Source: Dehalococcoidia bacterium UBA6808 (lineage in GTDB: Bacteria; Chloroflexota; Dehalococcoidia; GIF9; UBA5629). Taken from it: 19,492 nt of DNA. Each line of letters starts with the position of its first letter. Positions within the stretch are counted from its first letter, which is position 1. Both the position numbers and the translations under genes were made by a program. This document shows positions 1-7,040 of this stretch, piece by piece. The DNA is taken from the NCBI GenBank assembly GCA_002452695.1, contig DKFA01000055.1, positions 1 through 19,492 on the forward strand, in the 5' to 3' direction. The notes under the pieces are model-generated. The model was not told the origin of the DNA and did not search any database. It was given only the letters and a program-made list of their open reading frames with translations.

Positions 1-47
1 CGAGTATTTTAACAGAAATGCGCTTTTCTATATACAGGGGCGTTAGC

Positions 48-56
48 TGATATAAT
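48..56 (+). promoter_or_regulatory. Extended -10 promoter of the MBL hydrolase gene
   Basis: The sequence TGATATAAT (TGn plus a perfect TATAAT) ends 7 nt before the ATG at 64. No good -35 hexamer is visible, as is usual for extended -10 promoters. Normal -10 to start-site spacing puts transcription initiation at or within a base or two of the ATG, so the message may be leaderless. No Shine-Dalgarno sequence lies at the proper distance, which agrees. Confidence 0.5.
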
Positions 57-63
57 TAACAGG

Positions 64-843
64 ATGGATACGAGGAAGGATACGATCCGGTTCCTGGGAA
101 CTGGAGGCGCCAGGTTCACCGTCGCCAGGCAGTTGTTGGCGAGCGGCGGCGCCTGGCTAAACCTGGGCGGGACCGAGATTCTTTTCGACCCGGGCCCCGG
201 CTGCCTGGTCTACGCCATCAAGTACGGCTGCGATCCTACCAGGCTGAGTGGCATCATACTTTCGCACAAGCATCTGGACCACTCCGCCGATATCAATGTC
301 ATGATAGAGGCCATGACCGAAGGAGGCCGGAAAAAGAAGGGCACCGTGTATGCGCCGGCAGACGCATTTGAAGACGGCGCGGTCATCCTGCCCTATGTCA
401 GAAGCTATGCTGATAAGATCGAACTGTTGTCGGAGGGGGGTGAATACTGTCTGGGTGATGTAACTTTCCGTACGCCCGTCAGGCATATACACGAGGTGGA
501 GACCTACGGCTTCACTTTCCGGACGCCGGGGCATAATATCTCGTGGATTACGGATACCAAGCTGTTTGATGGACTGGCGATGCATTACAAGGCCGACCTG
601 CTGGTAATCAACGTACTATGCTACGAGCACCGCTTTCCTCTGAACCACCTTTCACTGACTGAGGCCAAGCAGATTATACGTGAGATCAAACCGCGTGTGA
701 CATTATTGACGCATTTCGGCGTGCCGATGTGGAAGGAGAAGCCCTGGGAGATCGAAGACAGAATCAGCGATGAGATGGGGATGAGGGTGATTGCTGCACG
801 AGACGGCATGGTCTTCGATCTGGATGAAATCGATCGGGTCTGA
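64..843 (+). CDS. MBL-fold metallo-hydrolase (RNase Z/beta-lactamase-like superfamily)
   Basis: This 259-residue protein has the metallo-beta-lactamase fold, a cytoplasmic metal-dependent hydrolase. The N-terminus carries the usual beta-strand and FLGTGGA turn (10-16). The metal site HxHxDH is present as H68-K-H70-L-D72-H73. Later ligand candidates are H141/H143, D164 in the WITDT strand and H217 in LTHFG. These residues indicate two bound metals, probably zinc, and an active hydrolase. There is no secretion signal. The substrate cannot be read from the sequence: phosphodiesterase, lactonase and RNase Z-like roles are all possible, and the protein lacks the features I would need to call it tRNase Z. 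The ATG at 64 is the only sensible start because it directly precedes the first conserved strand. No Shine-Dalgarno is visible, and an extended -10 lies 7 nt upstream. The gene is convergent with uvrC, with 5 bp between the stop codons. Confidence 0.9.
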   Translation: MDTRKDTIRFLGTGGARFTVARQLLASGGAWLNLGGTEILFDPGPGCLVYAIKYGCDPTRLSGIILSHKHLDHSADINVMIEAMTEGGRKKKGTVYAPADAFEDGAVILPYVRSYADKIELLSEGGEYCLGDVTFRTPVRHIHEVETYGFTFRTPGHNISWITDTKLFDGLAMHYKADLLVINVLCYEHRFPLNHLSLTEAKQIIREIKPRVTLLTHFGVPMWKEKPWEIEDRISDEMGMRVIAARDGMVFDLDEIDRV

Positions 844-848
844 AGCCC

Positions 849-2663
849 CTAGCCGAGATGTTCCTGTATCTGTTGCGCCAGCTTTTTCGTGATGCCGTCT
901 ATTGAGGCCAGTTCCTCCACAGAAGCTGCCTTGACGCCGTACACAGAGCCGAACCTCTGGATGAGAGCCTTGCGGCGAGCCGGGCCGACGCCGGGGATGG
1001 AGTCAAGCAGGGATCGCGTACCTTTCTCCGCCCGCAGTTTGCGGTGATAGGTGACTGCAAACCTGTGGGCTTCGTCCCTGATACGCTGTAGAAGGTGTAG
1101 TTCGTGTGAGGACTTATCCAGTGGTAGAGGGTTGGGTTGCCCGGGCTGGAAGATGTCCTCGTTTTCCTTGGCGATGCTGATGATGGGGATGTCGGTGGCG
1201 CCCGCATCACGGAGGGCTTGCATGGCAGCGCCCAGGTGGCCCCGGCCGCCATCGATTAGCACGAGATCGGGCCTGCCCCATTTTTCTTTGTCACCCAGAT
1301 GGCCTTTGAAGCGGCGTTGCAGCATTTCGCGCATCATAGCGTAATCATCGGAATGAGGCACTGTTCGTATTTTAAAACGGCGGTAATGCGTTGGCCGGGG
1401 AGCCCCATTCTCGAAGACTACCATGCTGCCCACGGCCGATGTGCCCTGAATGTTGGAGATGTCATAGCCCTCAATCCGGTGCAGGATATGGTCCAGTCCC
1501 AGAACATGCTGCAGACCGGTCAGCGCCTCCATGTTCTCCGGCCGGGTTGACTGCCTGGCCTTGTAAATATCCAATTGCTGCCGTGCATTCTCGGCGGCCA
1601 TCTCCACCAGCCTGAGTCCTGTGCCTTTGATCGGCACCCGGATCTCTAGCGAGGAACCTCTTTTTTCTTTCAACCAGTCTTTGATGAGAGCAGGTTCGTT
1701 AAGGGGAGACTGAAGCAGCACCAGCGGAGGTATGTGCTCACTCGAGGCATAGTAGAGTTTGGTGAAGCCTTCGATAATGTTGCTATTGGTTTCACCGGCA
1801 GCATGTTCGATGATGAAGTGATCGTCTGCTTTCAGCCGGGAGTCCTTGATGGAGAATAGCCTGACGCAGGCCAGGTCGCCGTCACGCGCCAGGCCGATGA
1901 CGTCAAGCTCACCGCGGATATTGAAGGGTATCCTGTTACTGGCCACTACGTTCTGGATGGCCTGGATCTGGTTGCGGTATTGAGCGGCTTTCTCGAACTC
2001 CATGGCGGCGGCGGCCTGCTGCATGCTTTTTTTAAGCTCTTTAAGCACTACGTCTTCACGGCCTTCAAGAAAGGCCACGACCTGTTTGACCATGTCCTGG
2101 TAGCGGTCATGGCTGATGGCGCCGATACAGGGACCGGAGCAACGCTGGATATGGTATTTGAGACAGGGCCGGGTGTCTTTGCCTGTGATAACCTTGTTGC
2201 ATGAGCGCAGCGGGAAGATGCGTTTGATAAGATCATAGGTCTGGCGGGCCGACCAGGCGTTGGGGACGCGGCCGATATATTTGGCGCCGTCATTGTAGCG
2301 CCTGCGTGTGATGCTGATCGTGGGCCAGTCATTCTTTATATCTATCTTGATATAGGGGAAGCTCTTGTCATCCTTCAACAGGACGTTGTAATGCGGGCGG
2401 TATTTCTTGATCTGCTGGCATTCCAGGACAAGGGCGGCCAACTCGGATTCAGTAATGACAAAGTCAATCCGGTCTATACGTGATACCATCTGGGCGGTCT
2501 TGTCAGGCAGATTGGACGAGTGTTGGAAATAGCTCCTCACGCGGTTGCGCAAATTGGAAGCCTTGCCGACATAGATGACTTCGCCGCGATCGTCACGATA
2601 AATATAAATGCCAGGTTTGGGAGGCAGCGTTTTTAAATATGATTCAAGATGAGGCTTAACCAT
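849..2663 (-). CDS. uvrC: UvrABC excinuclease subunit C
   Basis: UvrC makes the two incisions on either side of a DNA lesion in nucleotide excision repair, acting with UvrA and UvrB. The 604 residues match the family's usual length. Domain order is complete: a GIY-YIG nuclease domain at about 13-95 (GIY at 18-20, YVG at 31-33, R40) for the 3' incision; a cysteine-containing middle section; a UVR motif near 200-235 that contacts UvrB; an RNase H-like nuclease around 390-520 with EGYDISN and DLVLIDGG carrying the catalytic acids for the 5' incision; and C-terminal helix-hairpin-helix motifs (SIPGVGPARRKAL and SIDGITKKLAQQI). The start is the ATG directly before the GIY-YIG domain. There is no Shine-Dalgarno sequence, and an extended -10 lies 10 nt upstream, so the leader is probably only a few bases long. 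It is divergent from the recombinase gene. Confidence 0.97.
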   Translation of the reverse strand: MVKPHLESYLKTLPPKPGIYIYRDDRGEVIYVGKASNLRNRVRSYFQHSSNLPDKTAQMVSRIDRIDFVITESELAALVLECQQIKKYRPHYNVLLKDDKSFPYIKIDIKNDWPTISITRRRYNDGAKYIGRVPNAWSARQTYDLIKRIFPLRSCNKVITGKDTRPCLKYHIQRCSGPCIGAISHDRYQDMVKQVVAFLEGREDVVLKELKKSMQQAAAAMEFEKAAQYRNQIQAIQNVVASNRIPFNIRGELDVIGLARDGDLACVRLFSIKDSRLKADDHFIIEHAAGETNSNIIEGFTKLYYASSEHIPPLVLLQSPLNEPALIKDWLKEKRGSSLEIRVPIKGTGLRLVEMAAENARQQLDIYKARQSTRPENMEALTGLQHVLGLDHILHRIEGYDISNIQGTSAVGSMVVFENGAPRPTHYRRFKIRTVPHSDDYAMMREMLQRRFKGHLGDKEKWGRPDLVLIDGGRGHLGAAMQALRDAGATDIPIISIAKENEDIFQPGQPNPLPLDKSSHELHLLQRIRDEAHRFAVTYHRKLRAEKGTRSLLDSIPGVGPARRKALIQRFGSVYGVKAASVEELASIDGITKKLAQQIQEHLG

Positions 2664-2673
2664 ATACGCATGA

Positions 2674-2702
2674 ATTTTAGCATTGCTTTATCCGCCGGAC
2701 AA
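2674..2702 (-). promoter_or_regulatory. uvrC promoter (TTGTCC-N17-TGcTAAAAT)
   Basis: On the minus strand, TTGTCC (2702-2697) is followed after 17 bp by TAAAAT (2679-2674), preceded by TGC to give an extended -10. The -10 ends 10 nt before the uvrC ATG, so the predicted 5' leader is about 3-4 nt. Spacing and hexamers are good, but this is pattern matching only. Confidence 0.5.
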
Positions 2703-2732
2703 AGCCGTAATCAAACGTATATAGCGTGCCTG

Positions 2733-2760
2733 TTCGACAAATTTCGATTTATGTTAAAAT
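2733..2760 (+). promoter_or_regulatory. Recombinase-gene promoter (TTCGAC, extended -10 TGtTAAAAT)
   Basis: TTCGAC (2733-2738) lies 16 bp upstream of TAAAAT (2755-2760), which is preceded by TGT. The start codon follows 14 nt after the -10, leaving a leader of about 7-8 nt and no room for a Shine-Dalgarno. It is divergent with the uvrC promoter in the same 111-bp gap. Confidence 0.4.
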
Positions 2761-2774
2761 AATACGCTGTCGAT

Positions 2775-3638
2775 ATGGTTGAGGATATCAGACTTTTCAT
2801 AAACTATCTGGCAAAAGAGAAGAAGTGTTCGAAGAATACGATCGATGCGTATCATAATGACCTGAGCCAGATGGCCGATTACATCGCATCCACGTTCGGA
2901 AATGAAGGCCAGGGCTACGATGCTATCACGCTCAGTGAAGAGCATCTCAAGATGTATGTGGCCAGCCTCAAAGACAAGCATTATTCACTATCGACCGAGG
3001 CGCGTAAGATAGCCGCAGTGAAAACTTTCCTGAGATTTATGGCTGACAGGGGGAAGGTGCAGGATGATCTGGTGACCAAGCTGTCCGCTCCCAAAGTGCG
3101 CAAACCGCTACCCAAGGCGCTTTCGATTGCGGAAATCCGCCGGGTACTGGATGAGACCGCCAGGCTGCCGTCGATTGACGCCAGGCGTGACCGGGCTATG
3201 CTGGAGCTGCTGTATGCCACAGGCATGCTGGCCAGCGAACTGATGTCGCTCAACGTGGGCGATTTTAATGCCTTCCAGAGCAATATTACGATCAATAGTC
3301 AGAAGGCTAAACCAAGGGTGATAGCGCTGGAAAAACGTATTGCTGATATTATCAGGGAATACATAGAATCGTACCGCATCAAGCTATTGGCCAACGACAG
3401 GGAAAAGGCTCTGTTCCTCAACCAGCGAGGCGAAAGGCTTACCCGGCAGGGGTTCTGGCAGATCGTACAGAGCTATGCTGATCTGGCAGGAATATCGGTC
3501 AAGGTTACCCCGCGTACGATCAGGCACAGCTATGCGGTACACAAGCTCAAAGACGGGGCGGATATACAATCGGTCCAGGAAGCGCTGGGCCACGCCCATA
3601 TTTCGACGACCAAGGCTTATAAACAGGTAGAAAAGTAA
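2775..3638 (+). CDS. Tyrosine recombinase family protein (XerC/XerD-like) with altered active site
   Basis: The 287 residues have XerC/D architecture: an N-terminal SAM-like core-binding domain (about 1-95) and a C-terminal catalytic domain (about 112-287). The motifs LLYATG, TIRHSYAVHKL, LGHAHISTTKAY and the nucleophile position Y282 are clear. Two residues that are near-invariant in active enzymes differ. The first arginine of the R-K-HxxR-H-Y set, expected in ATGLRxSEL, is leucine (ATGMLASEL, L152). The first histidine of HxxR is arginine (R247-T-I-R250). K177 or K179, R250, H273 and Y282 are kept. Active members resolve chromosome dimers or integrate elements. This one may be catalytically impaired, acting as a DNA-binding partner or structural factor, or may use other residues. 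The ATG start has no Shine-Dalgarno. It probably leads a transcription unit with the two genes downstream. Confidence 0.88.
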   Translation: MVEDIRLFINYLAKEKKCSKNTIDAYHNDLSQMADYIASTFGNEGQGYDAITLSEEHLKMYVASLKDKHYSLSTEARKIAAVKTFLRFMADRGKVQDDLVTKLSAPKVRKPLPKALSIAEIRRVLDETARLPSIDARRDRAMLELLYATGMLASELMSLNVGDFNAFQSNITINSQKAKPRVIALEKRIADIIREYIESYRIKLLANDREKALFLNQRGERLTRQGFWQIVQSYADLAGISVKVTPRTIRHSYAVHKLKDGADIQSVQEALGHAHISTTKAYKQVEK

Positions 3639-3694
3639 TCAGAAAATAAAAAGAGGCCGGCACAGTCGGGCCGTAATGATACAGGAGTAAATAC

Positions 3695-3949
3695 ATGGCT
3701 AAGAAATCACGCAAAGCAAGGGCTGCTACCAGGGTAACTACCGCCCCTCATGCCGCTGTGGCTTCCCAGTCACAGGCGGGACCTGCAGCGCAAAGGTCCT
3801 CTAAACAGCCGCAAGTTGCAAACACAGGTGCGCCGCAGGCAACTGATTACGGATATGTTTCGAAAGACCTTATCAACATCGGCATCATCGCAGCAGCGTT
3901 GATCTTGGTGCTGATTATCCTGACGTTTATCCCCGCTTTAAATACATAG
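3695..3949 (+). CDS. Small single-pass membrane protein
   Basis: This 84-residue protein is not one I recognise. It has a very basic N-terminus (MAKKSRKARAATR), a low-complexity Ala/Gln/Ser-rich stretch to about residue 50, and one hydrophobic helix at about 60-80 ending in a four-residue tail. The charge pattern suggests a cytoplasmic N-terminus and a single C-terminal anchor. The start is well supported: an AGGAG ribosome binding site lies about 8 nt before the ATG. It sits 56 bp after the recombinase gene and 15 bp before the methyltransferase gene, all in the same direction, so the three are probably co-transcribed. No catalytic or metal-binding motif is visible, and I assign no function. 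Confidence 0.75.
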   Translation: MAKKSRKARAATRVTTAPHAAVASQSQAGPAAQRSSKQPQVANTGAPQATDYGYVSKDLINIGIIAAALILVLIILTFIPALNT

Positions 3950-3964
3950 CAGGATGTAATTAAT

Positions 3965-4600
3965 GTGGACTTCGACAGGGCCCGTCGGATCTTAGTAGAG
4001 TCCCTCGCAACGGAAATAAGAGATCAGCGTGTGTTACGGGCTTTTGCTGCCGTGCCGCGTGAATTGTTTGTACCTTCCAACATAAGACAAATGGCCTATG
4101 ACGACAGGCCCCTCAGCATTGGTTATGGCCAGACCATCTCACAACCGTACATAGTAGCTATTATGACGGCTGCCCTGGAGCTGAAAGGGACAGAAAAAGT
4201 GCTGGAGATCGGGACGGGCAGCGGTTACCAGGCAGCTCTGCTGGCAGAGCTCGCAGCCAGCATATATAGCGTAGAGCGCATTGCCGAGTTGGCAGAAGCA
4301 GCCAGAACACTGCTGTCAGAGCTGGGCTATCAGAACATCCAGATCAGGGTGGCCGGAGAGGAACTGGGCTGGGTGGAGTATGCCCCCTATGATGCGATCA
4401 TAGTAACAGCCGCTGCGCCATCACTAAGCGATGCGCTGGTCAGACAATTAAAGGTCGGCGGGAGGATGGTAATTCCCGTGGGTACCCGCTGGGAACAGGA
4501 ACTGCTAAAGATAACCAGGAGAGAATCCGGCAATCAGATAGAAAACCTGGGAGGGTGCCGTTTTGTGCCGCTGGTGGGCAAAGATGCATGGCAGGAATAG
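3965..4600 (+). CDS. pcm: Protein-L-isoaspartate O-methyltransferase
   Basis: This cytoplasmic enzyme uses S-adenosylmethionine to methylate isoaspartyl residues formed in ageing proteins, the first step of their repair. The 211 residues fit the family length. The family signature is clear: FVP near residue 36, DRPLSIGYGQTISQPYIVA (47-65), the SAM-binding motif VLEIGTGSGYQAALLAE (79-95), the acidic motif II region YSVER (101-105), and YDAIIVTAAAP (142-152) followed by GGRMVIPVG. The usual GDG before LGW reads GEE here, a mild variation. The start is GTG at 3965, with AGGAT about 10 nt upstream; the nearby ATG at 3963 is in the wrong frame. The gene follows the small membrane protein closely and converges on the leftward 91-residue gene, with 11 bp between them. 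Confidence 0.95.
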   Translation: MDFDRARRILVESLATEIRDQRVLRAFAAVPRELFVPSNIRQMAYDDRPLSIGYGQTISQPYIVAIMTAALELKGTEKVLEIGTGSGYQAALLAELAASIYSVERIAELAEAARTLLSELGYQNIQIRVAGEELGWVEYAPYDAIIVTAAAPSLSDALVRQLKVGGRMVIPVGTRWEQELLKITRRESGNQIENLGGCRFVPLVGKDAWQE

Positions 4601-4611
4601 CAGGCCTGCTA

Positions 4612-4887
4612 TCACGTAAGTTGATATGTGAGCACGCGGCCATTTGTCGAATTTACATCGATTACGAATTTATAGGTTGTATTTTTCCTGTTACGCGCCA
4701 GCATGTCGATCAGTGAGACAGGTTTCTCAATCAATAGCCCCCTGAAGCGGTAGATTATCCGACCGTCGCTCTCTGCCAATTCAGAGCTTTGGAAAATGAT
4801 CTTCTCATATTTAAAATGCCGTTCCCTGAGGTAGGCGTCAGCCCTTGACCGGGCGTCTTCTTCCTGGATCATCTCTGGTGTACTCAT
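4612..4887 (-). CDS. Unknown 91-residue protein, translationally coupled to the second HoxU-like protein
   Basis: I do not recognise this protein. It is soluble, has no cysteines and no membrane segment, and mixes an acidic/basic helical N-terminal half (MSTPEMIQEEDARSRADAYL) with a C-terminal part of likely beta strands ending in a segment like YKFVIDVNSTNGR. That ending is loosely reminiscent of PepSY-type repeats, but the similarity is too weak to call. The chosen ATG at 4887 has an AGGAG site 8 nt upstream and overlaps the stop of the preceding gene as ATGA. A longer reading frame, 17 residues further upstream, exists but would lie inside that gene and has no comparable ribosome binding site. 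The tight coupling implies that it is made together with the HoxU-like ferredoxin protein, perhaps as an accessory subunit or assembly factor; that role is inference. Confidence 0.75.
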   Translation of the reverse strand: MSTPEMIQEEDARSRADAYLRERHFKYEKIIFQSSELAESDGRIIYRFRGLLIEKPVSLIDMLARNRKNTTYKFVIDVNSTNGRVLTYQLT

Positions 4888-5528
4888 TGCTTTTTCTCCT
4901 TTAAATAGAGTGAGCCTGTAGGGCAGACGCGCACACATTCAAGACAGCCGTTGCAGGCGGTTTCAGCCAGCGGCATGCCGGCAAAGGTCGAGACCCGGGT
5001 CTCCAAGCCACGATAGGCAAAATCGAGTACCCCTGTGCCTTTGCTGCTGCAGATGTAGACACATCTGCCGCAAAGCACGCACCTGTTGGGATTGAAGTTG
5101 AACAGGGGATGGCTTGTATCTTCGGGTAGCAGTGGCTCAACGCGGTTAAATCGTTTTTCAATAATTCTGAAATGCTGTGAACGAGCGATCTGTTGAAGGC
5201 TGCATTTCTTGTTTGCAGGGCAGACGGAACAGTTGATCTGATGTCGGCTGAGCAGCAGATCGAAGGAAAATTTGCGCAACCTTCTGATTTCGGGGCTGCT
5301 GGTCCTGACGACCATGCCGTCGACCGTAATCTCTGTGCAGGACGTTACGGGCGACGGCCTTCCTGCAATCTCCACATAACAAAGGCGGCAGGATGCGGGT
5401 GGTTTTGGCATTCCTTCCATGTAGCAAAGGTTGGGGATATCGATACCGTTGTCAAGCGCAGTCAATAAAAGGTTGGCGCCCTGTTTCACGCGTATTTCAC
5501 GATCATCGATGTGGATAGTGCAGAGCAT
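4884..5528 (-). CDS. Second HoxU-like [2Fe-2S]/[4Fe-4S] electron-transfer subunit (short form)
   Basis: This 214-residue iron-sulfur protein resembles HoxU of NAD-linked hydrogenases and the N-terminal third of NuoG. Cluster ligands are complete: a [2Fe-2S] plant-type domain with C35, C47, C50 and C64; a His-Cys [4Fe-4S] set H96, C100, C103, C109; and two ferredoxin-type [4Fe-4S] motifs with C150/C153/C156/C160 and C192/C195/C198/C202. It ends soon after the last cluster, so it has no molybdopterin-like domain. It would relay electrons between a flavin subunit and a partner. The locus already has a longer HoxU-type subunit, so this is a second, alternative or exchangeable module. The ATG at 5528 is the preferred start; a TTG 18 nt upstream is in frame. 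Neither has a Shine-Dalgarno. It lies directly downstream of the hoxH terminator, and its stop overlaps the next start. Confidence 0.88.
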   Translation of the reverse strand: MLCTIHIDDREIRVKQGANLLLTALDNGIDIPNLCYMEGMPKPPASCRLCYVEIAGRPSPVTSCTEITVDGMVVRTSSPEIRRLRKFSFDLLLSRHQINCSVCPANKKCSLQQIARSQHFRIIEKRFNRVEPLLPEDTSHPLFNFNPNRCVLCGRCVYICSSKGTGVLDFAYRGLETRVSTFAGMPLAETACNGCLECVRVCPTGSLYLKEKKQ

Positions 5529-5544
5529 ATGAACTAACGATAAC

Positions 5545-5584
5545 AAAAAAACATAGCGGGTTACAAATTTGCAACCCGCTATGT
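5545..5584 (-). terminator. Rho-independent terminator after hoxH
   Basis: Arms 5551-5562 and 5573-5584 form a perfect 12-bp GC-containing stem. On the minus-strand RNA the next position is a G-U wobble and the loop region CAAAUUUG can pair further, whereas on the plus strand the same position is an A-C mismatch. A run of seven T residues follows on the minus strand (5551-5545) and no T run follows on the plus strand. It therefore terminates leftward transcription, after hoxH and before the short HoxU-like gene. Confidence 0.88.
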
Positions 5585-5601
5585 AAAAAACGTTTTAGCG
5601 T

Positions 5602-7029
5602 TTATTTATAAATGCTGCTAAGGATGTTTCCCTCCGGGTCTCTGAGCTGGATTAGCAGTGGCATCTGACCCAGAGCATGGGTTGCGCAGGAGAGACAGGG
5701 ATCGTAACAGCGGATGGCGGCTTCAACCCTGTTGAGGATGCCTTCTGTGACCTTGCCGTTTTTGATGTAATCTTTGGCAACTTCGTATACAGCACGGTTC
5801 ATGGCGAGGTTATTATTGCCAGTAGCTACGATCAGATTGACGCCGGTAATCTTGCCGGTCTCATCAACAGTGTAATCGTGGAAGAGCGTGCCCCTGGGCG
5901 CTTCAACCACACCGACGCCGTGTTTGTTATATTTGGTTGCATTGACCTGCAGATCGGTGGAAGTGATGTCCTTGTCCTCAAGCAGCTCACGGCATCTTTC
6001 GATTGAGTAGAGTATTTCAATCAGACGGGCATAGTGGAAATACAGGGAACCCTCGACCAGGCCGTTCTTGCCCAGCTTCTTGTAGTTTTTGAACTCGGCG
6101 TTGGCCAGTGGTGTGGAAATGCCGGTACAGGCGTTAAGACGGCCGAGCGGGGCGACGCGGTAGATGCCGCCCGGGTAACCGAGCGGTTTATAAAAGGGGA
6201 ATTTCATATATGACCAGTCTTCCACATATTCGGCAATGATGTCGAGGTAGTTGGAGGGGTTGAACTGGTCTTCCAGCACGACACCCTTGGAATCGACCAG
6301 CCTGAGATTGCCGTCATACAGGGTGAGGTTGTTGTCCTTGTCGACCAGCCCCATATATGCCGAAGGGAAGGTGGCGAAGCTGTCGACCATGACCTTATTC
6401 TTGCTGACATAGTCGAGCATGATTTTGATCGCGAGCTGGGTAACGCCGATAGCCCAGTCAATCTTTTTGAGGAACTCGTCTCTATCTTCGATGTTCAGCG
6501 CGGTGGTCATGCCTCCGGGGCAGGCCGCATTCATGTGTATCTTCTTACCGCCCAGCTTCTTAATGATGGTCTGACCGTAGCTGCGTAGCATTACTGCGTC
6601 GGTAGCCAGCTTGGGATTGACGTCAATCAGGCCGATAACGTTCCTGGTGGCCGGATCGGAATCGAGGCCCAGCAGGAGATCAGGGCTGGCCAGGTGGAAA
6701 AAGTGCAGGGCATGCGATTGAATGAATTGCCCCATGTGGAGTAGTTCCCTCAACAGCTTGGCCGGACGCGTTATTTCGAGGCCGAGAATAGCGTCGCAGG
6801 CCTTGGCTGATGCCAGTTGATGACTGACCGGGCAGATACCGCAAATACGCGCGGTAAGATTTGGCATCTCATGGTAAACCTGTCCTTCGCAGAATTTCTC
6901 AAAACCTCGAAACTGTGTATTATGAAAGCGTGCGGAGATCGCGTTGCCGGATTCATCCAGCTGGATTGTGACCTTACCGTGACCCTCTACTCTGGTAACA
7001 GGATTAATTTCAATCGTCTTACTTGGCAT
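5602..7029 (-). CDS. hoxH: [NiFe] hydrogenase large subunit, HoxH type
   Basis: The catalytic subunit holds the Ni-Fe(CN)2CO centre that cleaves or forms H2. At 475 residues it matches HoxH. Nickel ligands are visible in both canonical motifs: RICGICPVSH (61-70; C63, C66) and DPCLSCATH (443-451; C445, C448). The 24 residues after H451 are a C-terminal extension of the kind removed by a HoxW-type endopeptidase after nickel insertion, so the protein is made as a precursor. The sequence around the second motif (CATHALGQMPL) is typical of group 3 soluble hydrogenases, most like group 3d. AGAGGTG lies about 6 nt before the ATG. hoxY ends 11 bp upstream, and a strong terminator follows. No maturation genes (hyp, hoxW) are in the window, so they must lie elsewhere. 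Confidence 0.95.
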   Translation of the reverse strand: MPSKTIEINPVTRVEGHGKVTIQLDESGNAISARFHNTQFRGFEKFCEGQVYHEMPNLTARICGICPVSHQLASAKACDAILGLEITRPAKLLRELLHMGQFIQSHALHFFHLASPDLLLGLDSDPATRNVIGLIDVNPKLATDAVMLRSYGQTIIKKLGGKKIHMNAACPGGMTTALNIEDRDEFLKKIDWAIGVTQLAIKIMLDYVSKNKVMVDSFATFPSAYMGLVDKDNNLTLYDGNLRLVDSKGVVLEDQFNPSNYLDIIAEYVEDWSYMKFPFYKPLGYPGGIYRVAPLGRLNACTGISTPLANAEFKNYKKLGKNGLVEGSLYFHYARLIEILYSIERCRELLEDKDITSTDLQVNATKYNKHGVGVVEAPRGTLFHDYTVDETGKITGVNLIVATGNNNLAMNRAVYEVAKDYIKNGKVTEGILNRVEAAIRCYDPCLSCATHALGQMPLLIQLRDPEGNILSSIYK

Positions 7030-7040
7030 ATTTCACCTCT

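Noticed and set aside
1..63. Possible 3' end of an upstream gene at the left edge
   Set aside because: The stretch is AT-rich with stops in the frames examined and is better explained as the promoter region of the MBL gene.
4597..4612. 16-bp perfect palindrome across the two convergent stop codons of pcm and the 91-residue gene
   Set aside because: It has no loop and no T run on either side, so it is not a convincing terminator, and a palindrome this short may be coincidental.
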